This document shows positions 31,541-41,792 of a stretch of DNA of 64,000 nt, piece after piece. Position 1 is the first letter of the stretch. Each line of letters starts with the position of its first letter. Source of the DNA: DAOVFN01 sp964607835 (GTDB taxonomy: Archaea > Aenigmatarchaeota > Aenigmatarchaeia > QMZP01); the NCBI GenBank assembly GCA_964607835.1, contig CAZSLL010000004.1, positions 1 to 64,000 of the forward strand. The letters are read 5' to 3'. The translations under genes were made by a program, and so were the position numbers. The notes below the pieces were generated by a model that did not search any database, was not told the origin of the DNA, and was given only the letters and a program-made list of their open reading frames with translations.

Positions 31541-34500
31541 CAGGCCACCACCTCATAATCATAGAGGAGCACGTCCTCGGGTTCTGAGTCCATCATGGAC
31601 TGGCTGTCCTTGTCAAAGAAAGGTATCATGAGAGTGTAGTTGCCGGGGTTGCTCCTTGCGAGCACCTTTGCGTGGATGGCTCCAGTGGTGTTGAAGTAGA
31701 GGGAGTTCTCATAGTAGTCCTCCTTCCCGCTGGAGGGGCCCCCGCCCATTATCTCGAACATCGGAACTGCGTCGCCTGTCTTGGCCATGTGCCTCACGAA
31801 CGGGGCCATGGCAAGGTTGGCTGTGAGGTTGCCCTCTATGTGTATGCTGAACATGTCCCCGGCGCTGTGCGGGCCTGACTCTCCGGTAATGTTCAGTCTG
31901 CTCGACAGGCTGTGCACCACGATAAGGAACTGCTCCTCCTCGCTGATATTCTGGCCCATGTAGCGGTCCTCTATCTCGACAAAGACCACCGCAGGGCCTG
32001 TTACGTTCTCGTAGGGCGGTATCTGCAGTATCGTGTCGAACATGCCTGTGTCATTGGTCTGGCCGGAATGCTCGGCGAGCATGCCCTCATCCTCCTCGCT
32101 CTCGTTCTCAGGGCCCATCATCTGCATGACCTCCAAGCTGGCTGATATGTTAATGCCTTCCACTGGTTCGCCCGAGGCGTTCAGGACGGTCACGAACACA
32201 GGAACAGAGTCCCCTGGCTGGAACTCACTGGAGCCCCCAAGGTTCACTGAGGTGTTGAGGATCCTAATCATGAAATTGCTCTCGAACTCTGTCCAGCCGT
32301 AGTCTGCCTTGTCCACCTGACCAAAGAGCATGTAGTCCCCGGATGAGAGGTTGGCTTCCTGGGATTCGAAGGCCTGGGTGAGGTTGACAACCCACCTGCC
32401 GTCTGCGTCTGTGTTGTTGTTAATGTATATGGAGCTGGTCTCGTATGAGCCGCCTGATGTGTTGTCCTCCTCCCCGTCGCCTTCCATGGGGCCCTTCATC
32501 ATGGAGAACACGTCCAGGCTTATCCAGGCCCCGCCCACGGGGTCGCCGCTGGTGTCATTTACCTGTATGGTCAGAATGGGGTCCTCGTTTGTGAAGTACT
32601 TTGACTTGTCGAGCTGGGCCTTTACCCTGAGGCCCTGTATCCTGAACCACCTGTTCATGTTCTGGGTAACGCTGCTGTTCTCAATCCTCATCTCCAGCAT
32701 GTACTGCCCTGGCTCAGAGGGCGAGGTTATGTTGCCCGATACCTCGCCGAGAGAGCTGAGATCGATCTGCTCGCTGTACTCCTCGATTATGCTCCAGGTC
32801 CACTCATCAACCAGCCTGTCCTTATGCACTGTGCCTGTCACGGGGTTGCCGTTGTTGTCAGTGACCCTGAACCAGAACTTTACCTCCTCGTCAGACCTCA
32901 CTATCTCCCTCATGAGGCTGGACACCTGGAAGGCGGGCACCCTGAAGTGCATGAAGTTCTCAAGGGAGGTTTCATCAGGGCAGGAGACCTCGACCCTGGC
33001 TTCGTAGTCCCCGTAAGGGAGGTCAGACGGAATCTCGAAGACCATCTGTATGGCGCCGTCAGGGCCCATGCCCCCCTGCACCTCGCCAAGGTTCCACTGG
33101 CTCACTTCCGAGCCGTTCTTTACAACGCTCCAGGACATGCTGTCCCTTATCTCGCTTATCTCAGCCTGGCAGGAGGACAGGTCAACCGGATACCAGCTGC
33201 TGTCCCAGGCCTCTATGTAGGCTGTTGCGTTTGTCCCTGACCATGGGCTGTTGGGCTCTATCCACCCGCTGAGCATGATGCCTGAGCTGTCGCCCTCCAC
33301 CTTGAACCACCTGTAGTCATCAGTGTAGTCTGAGTCCAGCTGGTCGGTTATCTGGAGCTCGAACTGGGCGTCGTAGTCCCCGTAGTCCTGGGGCGCGCTG
33401 AAGGCTATTGTGGTCATTGACGTGTTGTCAGCCGCTGAGGTGGTGTTGCACAAATCATACTGGGTATCCATGCCTGTCCACATGCTCCTGACATTCTCGA
33501 GGCACAGTGTGGTGGACACCAGACCGTTGCCAGAGACTGTCGAGCGCGCCACGAGGTTCCCTCCGGCAGGAACGCTGTTGGGGTTGCAGTTGTCAGGCGC
33601 GCCGGGCGGGCACACCAGCTGGATGGAAGTCGAGAAGCGGCTCACCTTGAACCAGGCTTCCCTCACGCTGGAGGTCACAGTGCCGCTGTCATTGTAGCTC
33701 ACGTTGAGCCTCACTATGTACTCGCCAGCTGTCTGGGGCGCGATGAGCTTTAGCTCGGCCCTTCCTGAATAATCAGTGCTCTGGTTGTCTTTGGTCTTTG
33801 TCACAGCCACGGGGCTCCAGTTCTGCTCATCCATGACCTCGATAATGGACACGTTGGCACCCTCTATCCTGGTGCCTGACGGGTCTTTTACATACACGGT
33901 GATTATGATTCCCTCGCCCGGGCTCACGGTCTCCATTCCGCTCACGTTGCCGTCTATCCAGGCGTCCACGAAGAAAGTGGCAACATCAAAGCCCTCCCAG
34001 GCCCTGGCTGCCCCGCTGGCCGCAAGGATTTCTATCTCGTAGTGGCCTGTCCCTGAGGGCACGGTGAAATTCAGGCTCTTGTAGCCCTCTGAGTCAGTGA
34101 GGCCTGACGGGTATACGCTCATGGCCTCATTGCCCTCGCTCCACTCAGTGCCTGACTCCCATACCCTGGCAGATATGTTGACGCCCGACTGCGGGATGCC
34201 TGACTTGGACACGTATATATCGGAATCAAAGACCTCGCCCGGAAGGTACATCCACTTGTTGTTGGGCCTGTACACGCTAATGTCAAAGCTGTTCACGTCG
34301 AAAGATAGCCATCGGGTCTCCCCTCCTGTGTTTTCCTTGAGCTTGACATCAATCATCCCAGAGACGTCAGCGGGCAGGGTGAAATTGAGGGTCACCCTTC
34401 CCTGGCTGCCCGTGTCTGCGTAAGGGGTTGTGTAGGAGACATCCACCTCCTGCCAGCTGTCCTTGCTCCATATCTCCTCTATCGATATGTTAACATCAGA

Positions 34501-37500
34501 CCAGGCAGAGCCGTTTGAGTACCTGAGCTCGGCCTTTATGTTGACCTCGTCACCCGGCTCGTAGGAGCCCGCTCCTGTCCAGGCATCGAACTGCTTGGTC
34601 CTGAGCTGGAACCAGAAGTGGTCCTTTGTGCTTATCCCACCAGTGGAGAACTCGAGTTCAGCCTCGTACTCGCCCGCGCCAATCCCGCCGGGCAATGTGA
34701 GGTTGTAGCTCTCCCAGGAGCCCAATGATGCCGTGACCGTCCTCGGTTCGAGGTTGCTGGTGCCGTCCACAGTGCCCCAGTCCCATGTCTTCCTTATGTT
34801 CATGCACGTGATGTTTATGTCTCCCGAGAACTCGGTCCCGTTGGGGTAGGTTATGTTGAATGTCATGTTCAGGAGTTGGCCTGGCTCAAGTTGGTGCTCG
34901 CTCATCTCATGGTTGAAGAATATGTCGAATGCGTCAACCTCGAACCAGAGGAACTCCTCGGCATCGCCGGCCTGGGCTATGAGGGTGTAGAAGCCCGGTT
35001 CATTGAATGTAAACACCTGGGTCGCAAAGCCCGTGGTCGAGTTGATGGTGACGTCAGTGGAGGCGACCTCCTGCCAGCTCATGTCATCCTTGAGTATGAG
35101 CTTGCCAGGCGTGTCGATAGACGGGGCAGGAATCACTGATACATTGAAGGTTATTTCCTGGCCAAGAGAGAACTCCCTGCCACCCTGACCGCCTGTCGGG
35201 GGCACGGTGTCTATGGACAGGCTGTAATCGCTTATCCTGAACCATATCTCCCTGGTCCTGCTCTCCCCTGAGTACGTGACGTTTACCCTCATGGAGTATT
35301 CCCCGGGGGTGAGGTCAGAGGCAGGGAAGCTGACTATCCAGGTCGAGCCCTGGGTGGTGTTGCTCAGTGCGGATATTGAAGAGGTGGCGTCTGCCCAGGT
35401 CTTCTCGTTCCTGAGGCTCATGAACTCAACATCGTCAGGAAGCTGGAGTCCGTTGTCATTGACCTCAACCGCCAGCCTCACTTCATCACTTGTGGTGAAG
35501 GAGCCCTGCATGGGCCAGGTGTAAATCTCATGGCTCTGGACAGAGAACCCAACGTAGAGCCTCTGGGAGCCGCTCAGGCAACCCTGGCTGGGGTCGTATA
35601 TGCAAAGAGTGGCCTCGTACTCCCCCATGTCCAGACCTAAGGTGCTTATGTTGTATGTGCCGCTTCCGCTGATGCGTTCAGGGCTTCCGTCTCCTATGGA
35701 GTAGCCAGAGGCGTTCTCCCATGTCCACATGTCCCTGAGCTCGAGCAGGCTCACGTTGAAATCGGCAGCAGCGCCGCCCGGGGTCCAGCCCTCGATATGA
35801 ACGGCGGCGTCATCTCCGGGGGACACTGACCACTGGTCCATCCACCACCACACGTCAAAGGTCTTGACCTGGAACCATCTCTTCTCAATAATCACATTTC
35901 CTGTGGTGTTGTCAGTCACGCTCACGTAAAGCACGTACTCGCCCTCCTCTGTGGGTGAAGTGAAGTTGAGCCAGTTGGTGGAGCCCAGGCCGCTGGTAAG
36001 GGTCTGCAGAGATGTCTCCTGCCCGCTGGCGAGGCTCTTGTATCTCATGGATATGCTGGAAAGCGAGACCGTTCCACCGGTGGGGCTGCTCACGTCCACC
36101 CTTACCTGGACGTCGGAGCCTGTGCTGAAATCATCCATTGGGTTGCCTGAGCTGTCATGCAGGGACACCCTCACGTCCGCGCTCCTTACCACGAAGTCAG
36201 GCATGAGCCAGGGATCGGTCTGGAGCTCCCCGCTCACGTTGACCATGGGCCTGTACCTCCCTGAGGTGCTGGGTGCTTTGAAGGTCACCCTGGCCTTTCC
36301 AGAGTACGAATCAGTGGGATCCGGGGTTCCCACCATGGTAGCGTCCTTGAAGCTCCACGGGTAGGATTTAGTGTTCACGAGCTGGTAGACCTCCACATTC
36401 TGGCCGCCCATGTAGGTGCCGTTGGGGTGGCTCACCGTTATGTACATCTCCACGTTCTCCCCGGGCGCGAAGACATTGTCAGAGGCGTCAACAAACTCGC
36501 CGTAAATCTGGTAGTTCTCGATGGTGAACCATGCGTAGACCTCGGATTTCGCTCCCAGCTCCGGGCAGTTCACCCTGAGCACGGCCTCGTAGTTGCCTGT
36601 GGAAAGGCCGGTGGTGTTGAAGCTGAAGCTCGTGGTGGTCTGGCTTGAGCTCTTGTCAGCGGGCGGGTCATCGAGCCTGCCCATGACATCGCTCCATGTG
36701 CTGGCGTCCCTGAGCTCAACCAGGCTTATGGTGGTGTTGATGGCAGTGCCGTCAATCTTGCTGGCGCTCACCATTATGGATATGTTGTCGCCCGTGCCCA
36801 CGTAAGGGGGCTGCGCCCACCCGTAAACGTCGAGTGCGGAGACCTCGAACCATGCCTCGGCAATCTCGCTGGTGGAGCTTCCCGGAGGGGTGACGTTTAT
36901 CAGGACCATGTACTGGCCCTGGGAGAGGCTCTGTCCACTGGCAGCCCTCACCCTGATCAGGGCCTCTCCTGATGTGGTGGTGCCTGAGTACCCGTCCCAC
37001 ACGTCAGAGGGAACGGGCATGGGAGGCCCCTTCTGCGCGTACATGAGATCATCGACCAAGACAGCGGTTCCGTCCGGGAGGGCGGTGCCGTTGAAGTATC
37101 TGCAGTGAGTCTTGATGGTGACGTTGTCTGATGGGGAGAACCTCCACTTGCCCTGCTCGCCTGAGTTGGTGGTGGTCTCTGTCCACACGTCAAGGTTGCT
37201 TATCTTGAACCATGCCTCGAAGTATCCCTTGTTGCCGTCAGTGTCCGTGAGCTCTATCTCCGCCGCGTAGTGGCCTGAGGAGAGGCTAAGGCTGCCCAGG
37301 TTGAGCTTGAGCACAGGCCTTCCCCAGCTGTCGTCCTCAAGGGAGGTGACATTGAGGTTGGAGTATACCTTGCCTGTCTCCTCGTACCTGAGCCTGGAGA
37401 CCTTCACAGCATAGTCAGAGGAGTTTATCCTGTTATCCTCTGTCTGGCCACCGAGGTCATACACATTGATATGGAAGTATACATTGTCACTGGAGCCGAA

Positions 37501-39216
37501 CCTCCAGTTCCACGAGCTGTCAATGTAGGGCCCGTCCATAATATCTGCCCACAGGTCATACAGCTGGACCTCGAAGTGGGCACCTGTATAGGCAGTTCCG
37601 TCAGACGTGGTGGCCTTGAGCTTGACATTGTACCAGCCCGAGTTGTCTGGCGCGCTGAGTGATATGGAGGAGCCTGACGAGGTCAGCCTGGAGGAGTTGG
37701 TTATTACAGAGTCAGTGACATCGCCCCAGCTGTCATTCCTTATCTCGAGTATCTCAAGCCCGGAAACGCTGGCCTGGCTTGAGTAGCCGCCGCTGAAGGC
37801 GTTGACCCTGAAGGTTATGCTCTCGCCGGGGCCGTACCTCCATCTCCAGGAATCGAACTGGTCCAGGGTCTCTGCGTAGGCTATAACGTTCTGGACGTAT
37901 ATGTGGCCCCCTCCCCTGCCTGTCCCTGAGGTGGTGTTGACCCTGACCTCTATGAAGTATTCCCCTGTCTTGTTGGGGGCAGTGAACCTGAGTATCCTGG
38001 AGAAGTCGCGGAATCCCTCTGATGTGCTGTCAGTGGCGCCCTGGATGAGCGAGAGGCAGCTCTTTCCCTTGCTGTCGGTGCAGCCCACTATCTCTGCGCC
38101 GTATATCTCGTCGCCTGTCAGGATATCGCCTGTGCCCATGTTCATGACGAACAGCCCCAGGCTCACCTGCTCGCCCATGAGGAAGGACATCACGCCCTCC
38201 ATCTCGCCTATTGGCACGACATCGACCCTTAGGGACTTGATGCTGAAGAATGACTTGGCCTTCATCTGGGAAGAGCCCTTCTCTGCCCTGACCTGCACGT
38301 AATAGTCGCCGTTGGAGAGCGAGGAAAGAGAGTAGTAGCCTGTCTCGTATATTCCGTCAGAGGTCTCTGTGGAGCTGTTGAAGGTGTGGAGGGTGTTTCC
38401 TGAGATGTCCTTCACATATACAGTGACGTCCACATTCTTTACAGCGGTCACTGTCCCTGCTGAGCTGGAGTCCTTGGTGGCGGTGGCCTTGACCTTGAGG
38501 CTTCCTGAGCTGTCGAACATGTCCTTCTTCTTGCCGTCGCTGCCAAGCACGCTCACCTTCATGTTGAAGGAGGGGGCCTCGAACACCGCCATGGCCAGGC
38601 CCTTACCGGCCACGGCAACATATTCATCATAGCCTGGTATGGTGAAGGTTGCGGTTGCCCTACCGCTCGCGCTTGTGGTGAGGGTCCCTGTGTGCTCGAC
38701 CGTTCCGTTGGTCCTCTTTATCTTGAGCGTGATTGACTCGCCCGGGGCCGGGGTCTCGTCAGGGAGCTCAGCAACGTCAAGTGTGATGGTGGCAGTGTCG
38801 CCTGGGGAGTAGGTGTACTGGTCTGTGGAGAGGGTGTAGCGCTTCTCGCTCTCAACGTCGAAGTATCCTGTGACCGAGCCCCCGCTGGTGGAGGCCTGGA
38901 ATGTGTAGGTTCCTGTTTCAGAGACCCCGCAGGGGTCTGACTGGAACTTGCCGCTGGAGTCAGTGGAGGCGCTGTCCGAGCACACTGAGCTGGAGCCCTT
39001 GGTCACTGCCATGGTGACAGAGGAGCCGGAAACCGGCTGGAGGGTCACCGCATTCCTGACCAGGCCGGTAATCGTTACATTGTCGCCGGGGCTGTAGATT
39101 ATGCTGTCAGTGCCTGCTGAAACGTCATAGACAGCGGCCAGGGAAGTTTGGGCGGTGGAAAGGGCTAAAACCAGGCCGAGAATTAAGCACAGGGATGTTC
39201 CCTTGCGGATTGACAT
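31540..39216 (-). CDS. Giant exported repeat protein, S-layer or adhesin candidate (2558 aa)
   Basis: After a signal peptide (LCLILGLVLALSTAQTSLA) the protein is a chain of about 20 divergent beta-sandwich repeats of roughly 100-110 residues. Each opens with a YxPGDNxTI-type strand and closes with an AWFEV-type strand, resembling macroglobulin MG2-like or Ig-like folds. N-glycosylation sequons are frequent. No C-terminal membrane helix is seen. ATG 39216 is chosen because a TATA box (CTTTATAAAG, about 39240-39249) lies about 27 nt upstream and the signal follows directly. It is a likely major surface-layer component, coupled to the anchored 529-residue protein. Confidence 0.85.
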   Translation of the reverse strand: MSIRKGTSLCLILGLVLALSTAQTSLAAVYDVSAGTDSIIYSPGDNVTITGLVRNAVTLQPVSGSSVTMAVTKGSSSVCSDSASTDSSGKFQSDPCGVSETGTYTFQASTSGGSVTGYFDVESEKRYTLSTDQYTYSPGDTATITLDVAELPDETPAPGESITLKIKRTNGTVEHTGTLTTSASGRATATFTIPGYDEYVAVAGKGLAMAVFEAPSFNMKVSVLGSDGKKKDMFDSSGSLKVKATATKDSSSAGTVTAVKNVDVTVYVKDISGNTLHTFNSSTETSDGIYETGYYSLSSLSNGDYYVQVRAEKGSSQMKAKSFFSIKSLRVDVVPIGEMEGVMSFLMGEQVSLGLFVMNMGTGDILTGDEIYGAEIVGCTDSKGKSCLSLIQGATDSTSEGFRDFSRILRFTAPNKTGEYFIEVRVNTTSGTGRGGGHIYVQNVIAYAETLDQFDSWRWRYGPGESITFRVNAFSGGYSSQASVSGLEILEIRNDSWGDVTDSVITNSSRLTSSGSSISLSAPDNSGWYNVKLKATTSDGTAYTGAHFEVQLYDLWADIMDGPYIDSSWNWRFGSSDNVYFHINVYDLGGQTEDNRINSSDYAVKVSRLRYEETGKVYSNLNVTSLEDDSWGRPVLKLNLGSLSLSSGHYAAEIELTDTDGNKGYFEAWFKISNLDVWTETTTNSGEQGKWRFSPSDNVTIKTHCRYFNGTALPDGTAVLVDDLMYAQKGPPMPVPSDVWDGYSGTTTSGEALIRVRAASGQSLSQGQYMVLINVTPPGSSTSEIAEAWFEVSALDVYGWAQPPYVGTGDNISIMVSASKIDGTAINTTISLVELRDASTWSDVMGRLDDPPADKSSSQTTTSFSFNTTGLSTGNYEAVLRVNCPELGAKSEVYAWFTIENYQIYGEFVDASDNVFAPGENVEMYITVSHPNGTYMGGQNVEVYQLVNTKSYPWSFKDATMVGTPDPTDSYSGKARVTFKAPSTSGRYRPMVNVSGELQTDPWLMPDFVVRSADVRVSLHDSSGNPMDDFSTGSDVQVRVDVSSPTGGTVSLSSISMRYKSLASGQETSLQTLTSGLGSTNWLNFTSPTEEGEYVLYVSVTDNTTGNVIIEKRWFQVKTFDVWWWMDQWSVSPGDDAAVHIEGWTPGGAAADFNVSLLELRDMWTWENASGYSIGDGSPERISGSGTYNISTLGLDMGEYEATLCIYDPSQGCLSGSQRLYVGFSVQSHEIYTWPMQGSFTTSDEVRLAVEVNDNGLQLPDDVEFMSLRNEKTWADATSSISALSNTTQGSTWIVSFPASDLTPGEYSMRVNVTYSGESRTREIWFRISDYSLSIDTVPPTGGQGGREFSLGQEITFNVSVIPAPSIDTPGKLILKDDMSWQEVASTDVTINSTTGFATQVFTFNEPGFYTLIAQAGDAEEFLWFEVDAFDIFFNHEMSEHQLEPGQLLNMTFNITYPNGTEFSGDINITCMNIRKTWDWGTVDGTSNLEPRTVTASLGSWESYNLTLPGGIGAGEYEAELEFSTGGISTKDHFWFQLRTKQFDAWTGAGSYEPGDEVNIKAELRYSNGSAWSDVNISIEEIWSKDSWQEVDVSYTTPYADTGSQGRVTLNFTLPADVSGMIDVKLKENTGGETRWLSFDVNSFDISVYRPNNKWMYLPGEVFDSDIYVSKSGIPQSGVNISARVWESGTEWSEGNEAMSVYPSGLTDSEGYKSLNFTVPSGTGHYEIEILAASGAARAWEGFDVATFFVDAWIDGNVSGMETVSPGEGIIITVYVKDPSGTRIEGANVSIIEVMDEQNWSPVAVTKTKDNQSTDYSGRAELKLIAPQTAGEYIVRLNVSYNDSGTVTSSVREAWFKVSRFSTSIQLVCPPGAPDNCNPNSVPAGGNLVARSTVSGNGLVSTTLCLENVRSMWTGMDTQYDLCNTTSAADNTSMTTIAFSAPQDYGDYDAQFELQITDQLDSDYTDDYRWFKVEGDSSGIMLSGWIEPNSPWSGTNATAYIEAWDSSWYPVDLSSCQAEISEIRDSMSWSVVKNGSEVSQWNLGEVQGGMGPDGAIQMVFEIPSDLPYGDYEARVEVSCPDETSLENFMHFRVPAFQVSSLMREIVRSDEEVKFWFRVTDNNGNPVTGTVHKDRLVDEWTWSIIEEYSEQIDLSSLGEVSGNITSPSEPGQYMLEMRIENSSVTQNMNRWFRIQGLRVKAQLDKSKYFTNEDPILTIQVNDTSGDPVGGAWISLDVFSMMKGPMEGDGEEDNTSGGSYETSSIYINNNTDADGRWVVNLTQAFESQEANLSSGDYMLFGQVDKADYGWTEFESNFMIRILNTSVNLGGSSEFQPGDSVPVFVTVLNASGEPVEGINISASLEVMQMMGPENESEEDEGMLAEHSGQTNDTGMFDTILQIPPYENVTGPAVVFVEIEDRYMGQNISEEEQFLIVVHSLSSRLNITGESGPHSAGDMFSIHIEGNLTANLAMAPFVRHMAKTGDAVPMFEIMGGGPSSGKEDYYENSLYFNTTGAIHAKVLARSNPGNYTLMIPFFDKDSQSMMDSEPEDVLLYDYEVVA

Positions 39217-39304
39217 TGTTAATTCTTTGGTTCGCTTCTTTATAAAGATTGTATAAACACGGATTGGTCGTGACATTACCAGGGTAGTGATGCCCCGGAA
39301 GTGC

Positions 39305-40513
39305 TCAGGCTAGGTTCAGGAATATGTACACCACTGTGAGCGGGGCGAACCCGGCGAGCCAGAGGCCCCTTCTCCACGCGAATATGCTCCTGCCTGAGAA
39401 TGGCTTGATGGGAAGCATCTGGATGTAGGCTATGGCAAGGGCTAGGAGCATGGCCATCTGGGCCACCACATTAGGGGAAAAAGAATTCCAGATGAAGAAG
39501 CAGGCGAAGAACAGGACCGTGACCATGTTAATCAGGTAGGCCATCTTTCCCTCGTACTCGGTGTCCTTCTCTGAGGACACGTAGCCTGCCATGCCGAAGG
39601 TGTTTCCCATCCACCCTGTCAGCGCGGTCACGGCTGCCCCGACCGGCCATATGTAATATTCGGTGTGGTGGTCATAAACCCTGTCGAGCACTATCCTGAT
39701 GGAGTGGCGTATGGTGTAGACCATGAAGTTCACGGAAACGGTCAGAAGGAAGAAGGAAAGGGCGCCCGCACCCGGGGACAGGTAGAGGTATGAGAGCGAT
39801 ACCGCAAAAACCATTGCAGAGAACAGTATGGCCGTCCATTCCCTTGCCTTTATCCTCACCCCTTTGGGGCTGAGCCCAAGGAATTCCTGCCTTATCTGCT
39901 TCTTCTTCACCCTTCCCATGACAAAGGACACCGCCCTGAACTTGGCCACCTTGATCGAGAGGCCTGCAAGGAGCTTCCAGAACAGGATGAGGCTGAAGCC
40001 TATGCCTGTGGCAGCAGCCGGGATGAGCTCCTGGGAGACCAGGCCAGAGAGGGGGGAGTTCTCTGTCCTCCTCCTCAGGGCGCTGAAGCCCTCATCATCT
40101 GAGAAAATTATGGCATCCTCATCGTCCAGGAAGACCACCCTTCCGAGGGCCAGGTTCTCTTCATGGTAAAAGGCGAGGGGGTCATAGAGTTCCCGGGAGA
40201 GACCGTTCTGCGAGGGCCCTCCTATGAGCATGAGGGGCTTTCCTGCATAATCCTCCCTGGAGAAAGCTTCCTCACCAAACACCGGGACAGATGAAAGGGA
40301 AGGGTCAGAGGAGAGGTAGTATTCGAGAAGGCTCCTTTCGGAAAGGGAGGCGTGCTCTCCCACAACCACCACTGGCTCGCGGCCCCCTATGAAAGAGGAT
40401 ATCCTTTCGAGCAGGTGGGAGGGGGGCTCCTGCGCACCGGCGCCGGGAACCAGCAGAAGAAACATGGCCAGGGAGGCAATGAGAAGCAGGGCATTGGGGC
40501 GAAGCTTATCCAT
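39305..40513 (-). CDS. Polytopic membrane protein, degenerate M50 (site-2 protease)-like
   Basis: A signal peptide and an extracytoplasmic domain (about residues 28-155, with PLMLIGGPSQNG) precede about six membrane helices. The helical part follows archaeal M50 architecture: YIWPVGAAVTALTGWMGNTFGMAGYVSS and a late MLPIKPFSGRSIFAWRRGLW correspond to the segments around and after the active site. Where HExxH is expected the sequence is RHSIRIV, and the usual DG is SG, so proteolysis is unlikely. TATA (CAATATAAACCC) lies about 27 nt upstream. The M50 link is a judgement by eye. Confidence 0.6.
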   Translation of the reverse strand: MDKLRPNALLLIASLAMFLLLVPGAGAQEPPSHLLERISSFIGGREPVVVVGEHASLSERSLLEYYLSSDPSLSSVPVFGEEAFSREDYAGKPLMLIGGPSQNGLSRELYDPLAFYHEENLALGRVVFLDDEDAIIFSDDEGFSALRRRTENSPLSGLVSQELIPAAATGIGFSLILFWKLLAGLSIKVAKFRAVSFVMGRVKKKQIRQEFLGLSPKGVRIKAREWTAILFSAMVFAVSLSYLYLSPGAGALSFFLLTVSVNFMVYTIRHSIRIVLDRVYDHHTEYYIWPVGAAVTALTGWMGNTFGMAGYVSSEKDTEYEGKMAYLINMVTVLFFACFFIWNSFSPNVVAQMAMLLALAIAYIQMLPIKPFSGRSIFAWRRGLWLAGFAPLTVVYIFLNLA

Positions 40514-40591
40514 GTTTTCAATATCACTGAGCGGGTTTATATTGGTGACCCGTGGGGGGTATTATATATTCCGGAAGCACAATAAGGAATC

Positions 40592-41437
40592 ATGCTGTTC
40601 GAGATGAGCCTGGCGCTGCTGGGCATTGCTGTTGCGGGCTTCGGGATGGCTGCCTACTGGGACCTCAGGACCACTGAGTTCCCTGACTGGCTCCCCTACA
40701 TCATGATTGCAGGGGCTGTTGTGGTGAGGGGGGCGGTCTCCCTGCTGTTGTGGGACTTCTCCTACATTATATATTCCATTATAATAGGGGGGCTGTTCCT
40801 GGGGTTCGGGCTCCTGCTGTACTATCTCAAGCAGTGGGGGGACGGTGACGCGTGGCTGCTCGGGGTTCTGGGCTTTCTCTTTCCTGGCAGCGCGGGGTTC
40901 TCGCCAGTGACCATACTCCCGTTTCCCGTGGCCATGCTGTTCAACTTCTTCCTGATATCATTCTTCTACCTCCTGGTTTACTCGGTTTTCCTGGGCCTGA
41001 GGGCGCCGGAGACCTCGAGGAAGTTCCTCAAAGAGATAAATGGGGCCAGGCTTGACATAGGGAAGGTGGTGGGGGCGTTCACAGTGGCCATAGTCGTGCT
41101 CATTGCATGGATGAGCTGGCAGCTGGCCCTTCCGATTGAGGGGCTGCTCTATCTGCTCCTGTTCTCGCCCGTGCTGCTTTCTGTCCTCGTGTTCACCAGG
41201 TACGGCAGGTTCGTGGAGGCCAACCTGTTCAAGAAGAAAGTGCCGGCAGTAAAGCTAAGGGCTGGAGACGTGCTGGTGAGCGACAAGTGGAGGGGGCTCA
41301 CAGAGAAGGAAGTGAAGGAGCTGAAGAGGAAGGGAAAGGATGTGTGGATAAAGGAGGGTGTGAGGTTCGCGCCCGTGTTCGTAATAACGGTTCTGGTCAC
41401 CCTGTTCTGGGGGAGCATGCTGGTGCTCTTCATCTGA
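40592..41437 (+). CDS. Type IV prepilin/prearchaellin peptidase (A24 family)
   Basis: The 281-residue membrane protein carries the two aspartates of A24 peptidases: AAYWDLRTTEFPDWLPY after helix 1 and KQWGDGDAWLLG (GxGD) before helix 4. It cleaves the short leader of archaeal type IV pilins or archaellins. A hydrophilic C-terminal insert (LRAGDVLVSDKWRGLTEKEVKELKRKGKDVWIKEGVRF) before the last helix is typical of the longer archaeal form. A TATA box (ATTATATATTCC) lies about 22-30 nt before the ATG. Confidence 0.93.
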   Translation: MLFEMSLALLGIAVAGFGMAAYWDLRTTEFPDWLPYIMIAGAVVVRGAVSLLLWDFSYIIYSIIIGGLFLGFGLLLYYLKQWGDGDAWLLGVLGFLFPGSAGFSPVTILPFPVAMLFNFFLISFFYLLVYSVFLGLRAPETSRKFLKEINGARLDIGKVVGAFTVAIVVLIAWMSWQLALPIEGLLYLLLFSPVLLSVLVFTRYGRFVEANLFKKKVPAVKLRAGDVLVSDKWRGLTEKEVKELKRKGKDVWIKEGVRFAPVFVITVLVTLFWGSMLVLFI

Positions 41438-41460
41438 GGTCAGAACTTGAAAGAGAGGCT

Positions 41461-41709
41461 CTATCTGGCCGGGTTCCTCTCACCAACGAAACGCTGCCAT
41501 TTGCCGTATTTTTTATGGAATTCCCTGCTTCCTGACATAGCGTTATCGGTTTCGTACGTTCTTCCCTCGAGGCCACCATAGTAGCGCTCGAAGAATCTCT
41601 CAGCCTCATCAGGGATGGTAACAAAGACGTGCCAGGTCATCTCACCAGCCATGATATCCCTGTAGCGTCCCACCACTATGCTCCTCTTCTCACCGGCTGA
41701 ATGGGCCAT
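41461..41709 (-). CDS. Small hypothetical protein (82 aa)
   Basis: The frame from ATG 41709 encodes MAHSAGEKRSIVVGRYRDIMAGEMTWHVFVTIPDEAERFFERYYGGLEG, ending FVGERNPAR. I recognise no family. A clear TATA box (CTTATATATTTTTA on the minus strand, about 41733-41746) supports this start over the longer frame, which would run back into the MC1 gene. It is basic and compact, so it may be a cytosolic binding protein. Confidence 0.6.
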   Translation of the reverse strand: MAHSAGEKRSIVVGRYRDIMAGEMTWHVFVTIPDEAERFFERYYGGLEGRTYETDNAMSGSREFHKKYGKWQRFVGERNPAR

Positions 41710-41792
41710 GTACAGGGCTTCAGCAGGAAGAGATAAAAATATATAAGAAGAGGGGACGAGCCCCCCAAAGCAAGTTAAGGATGCCAGCGCCC

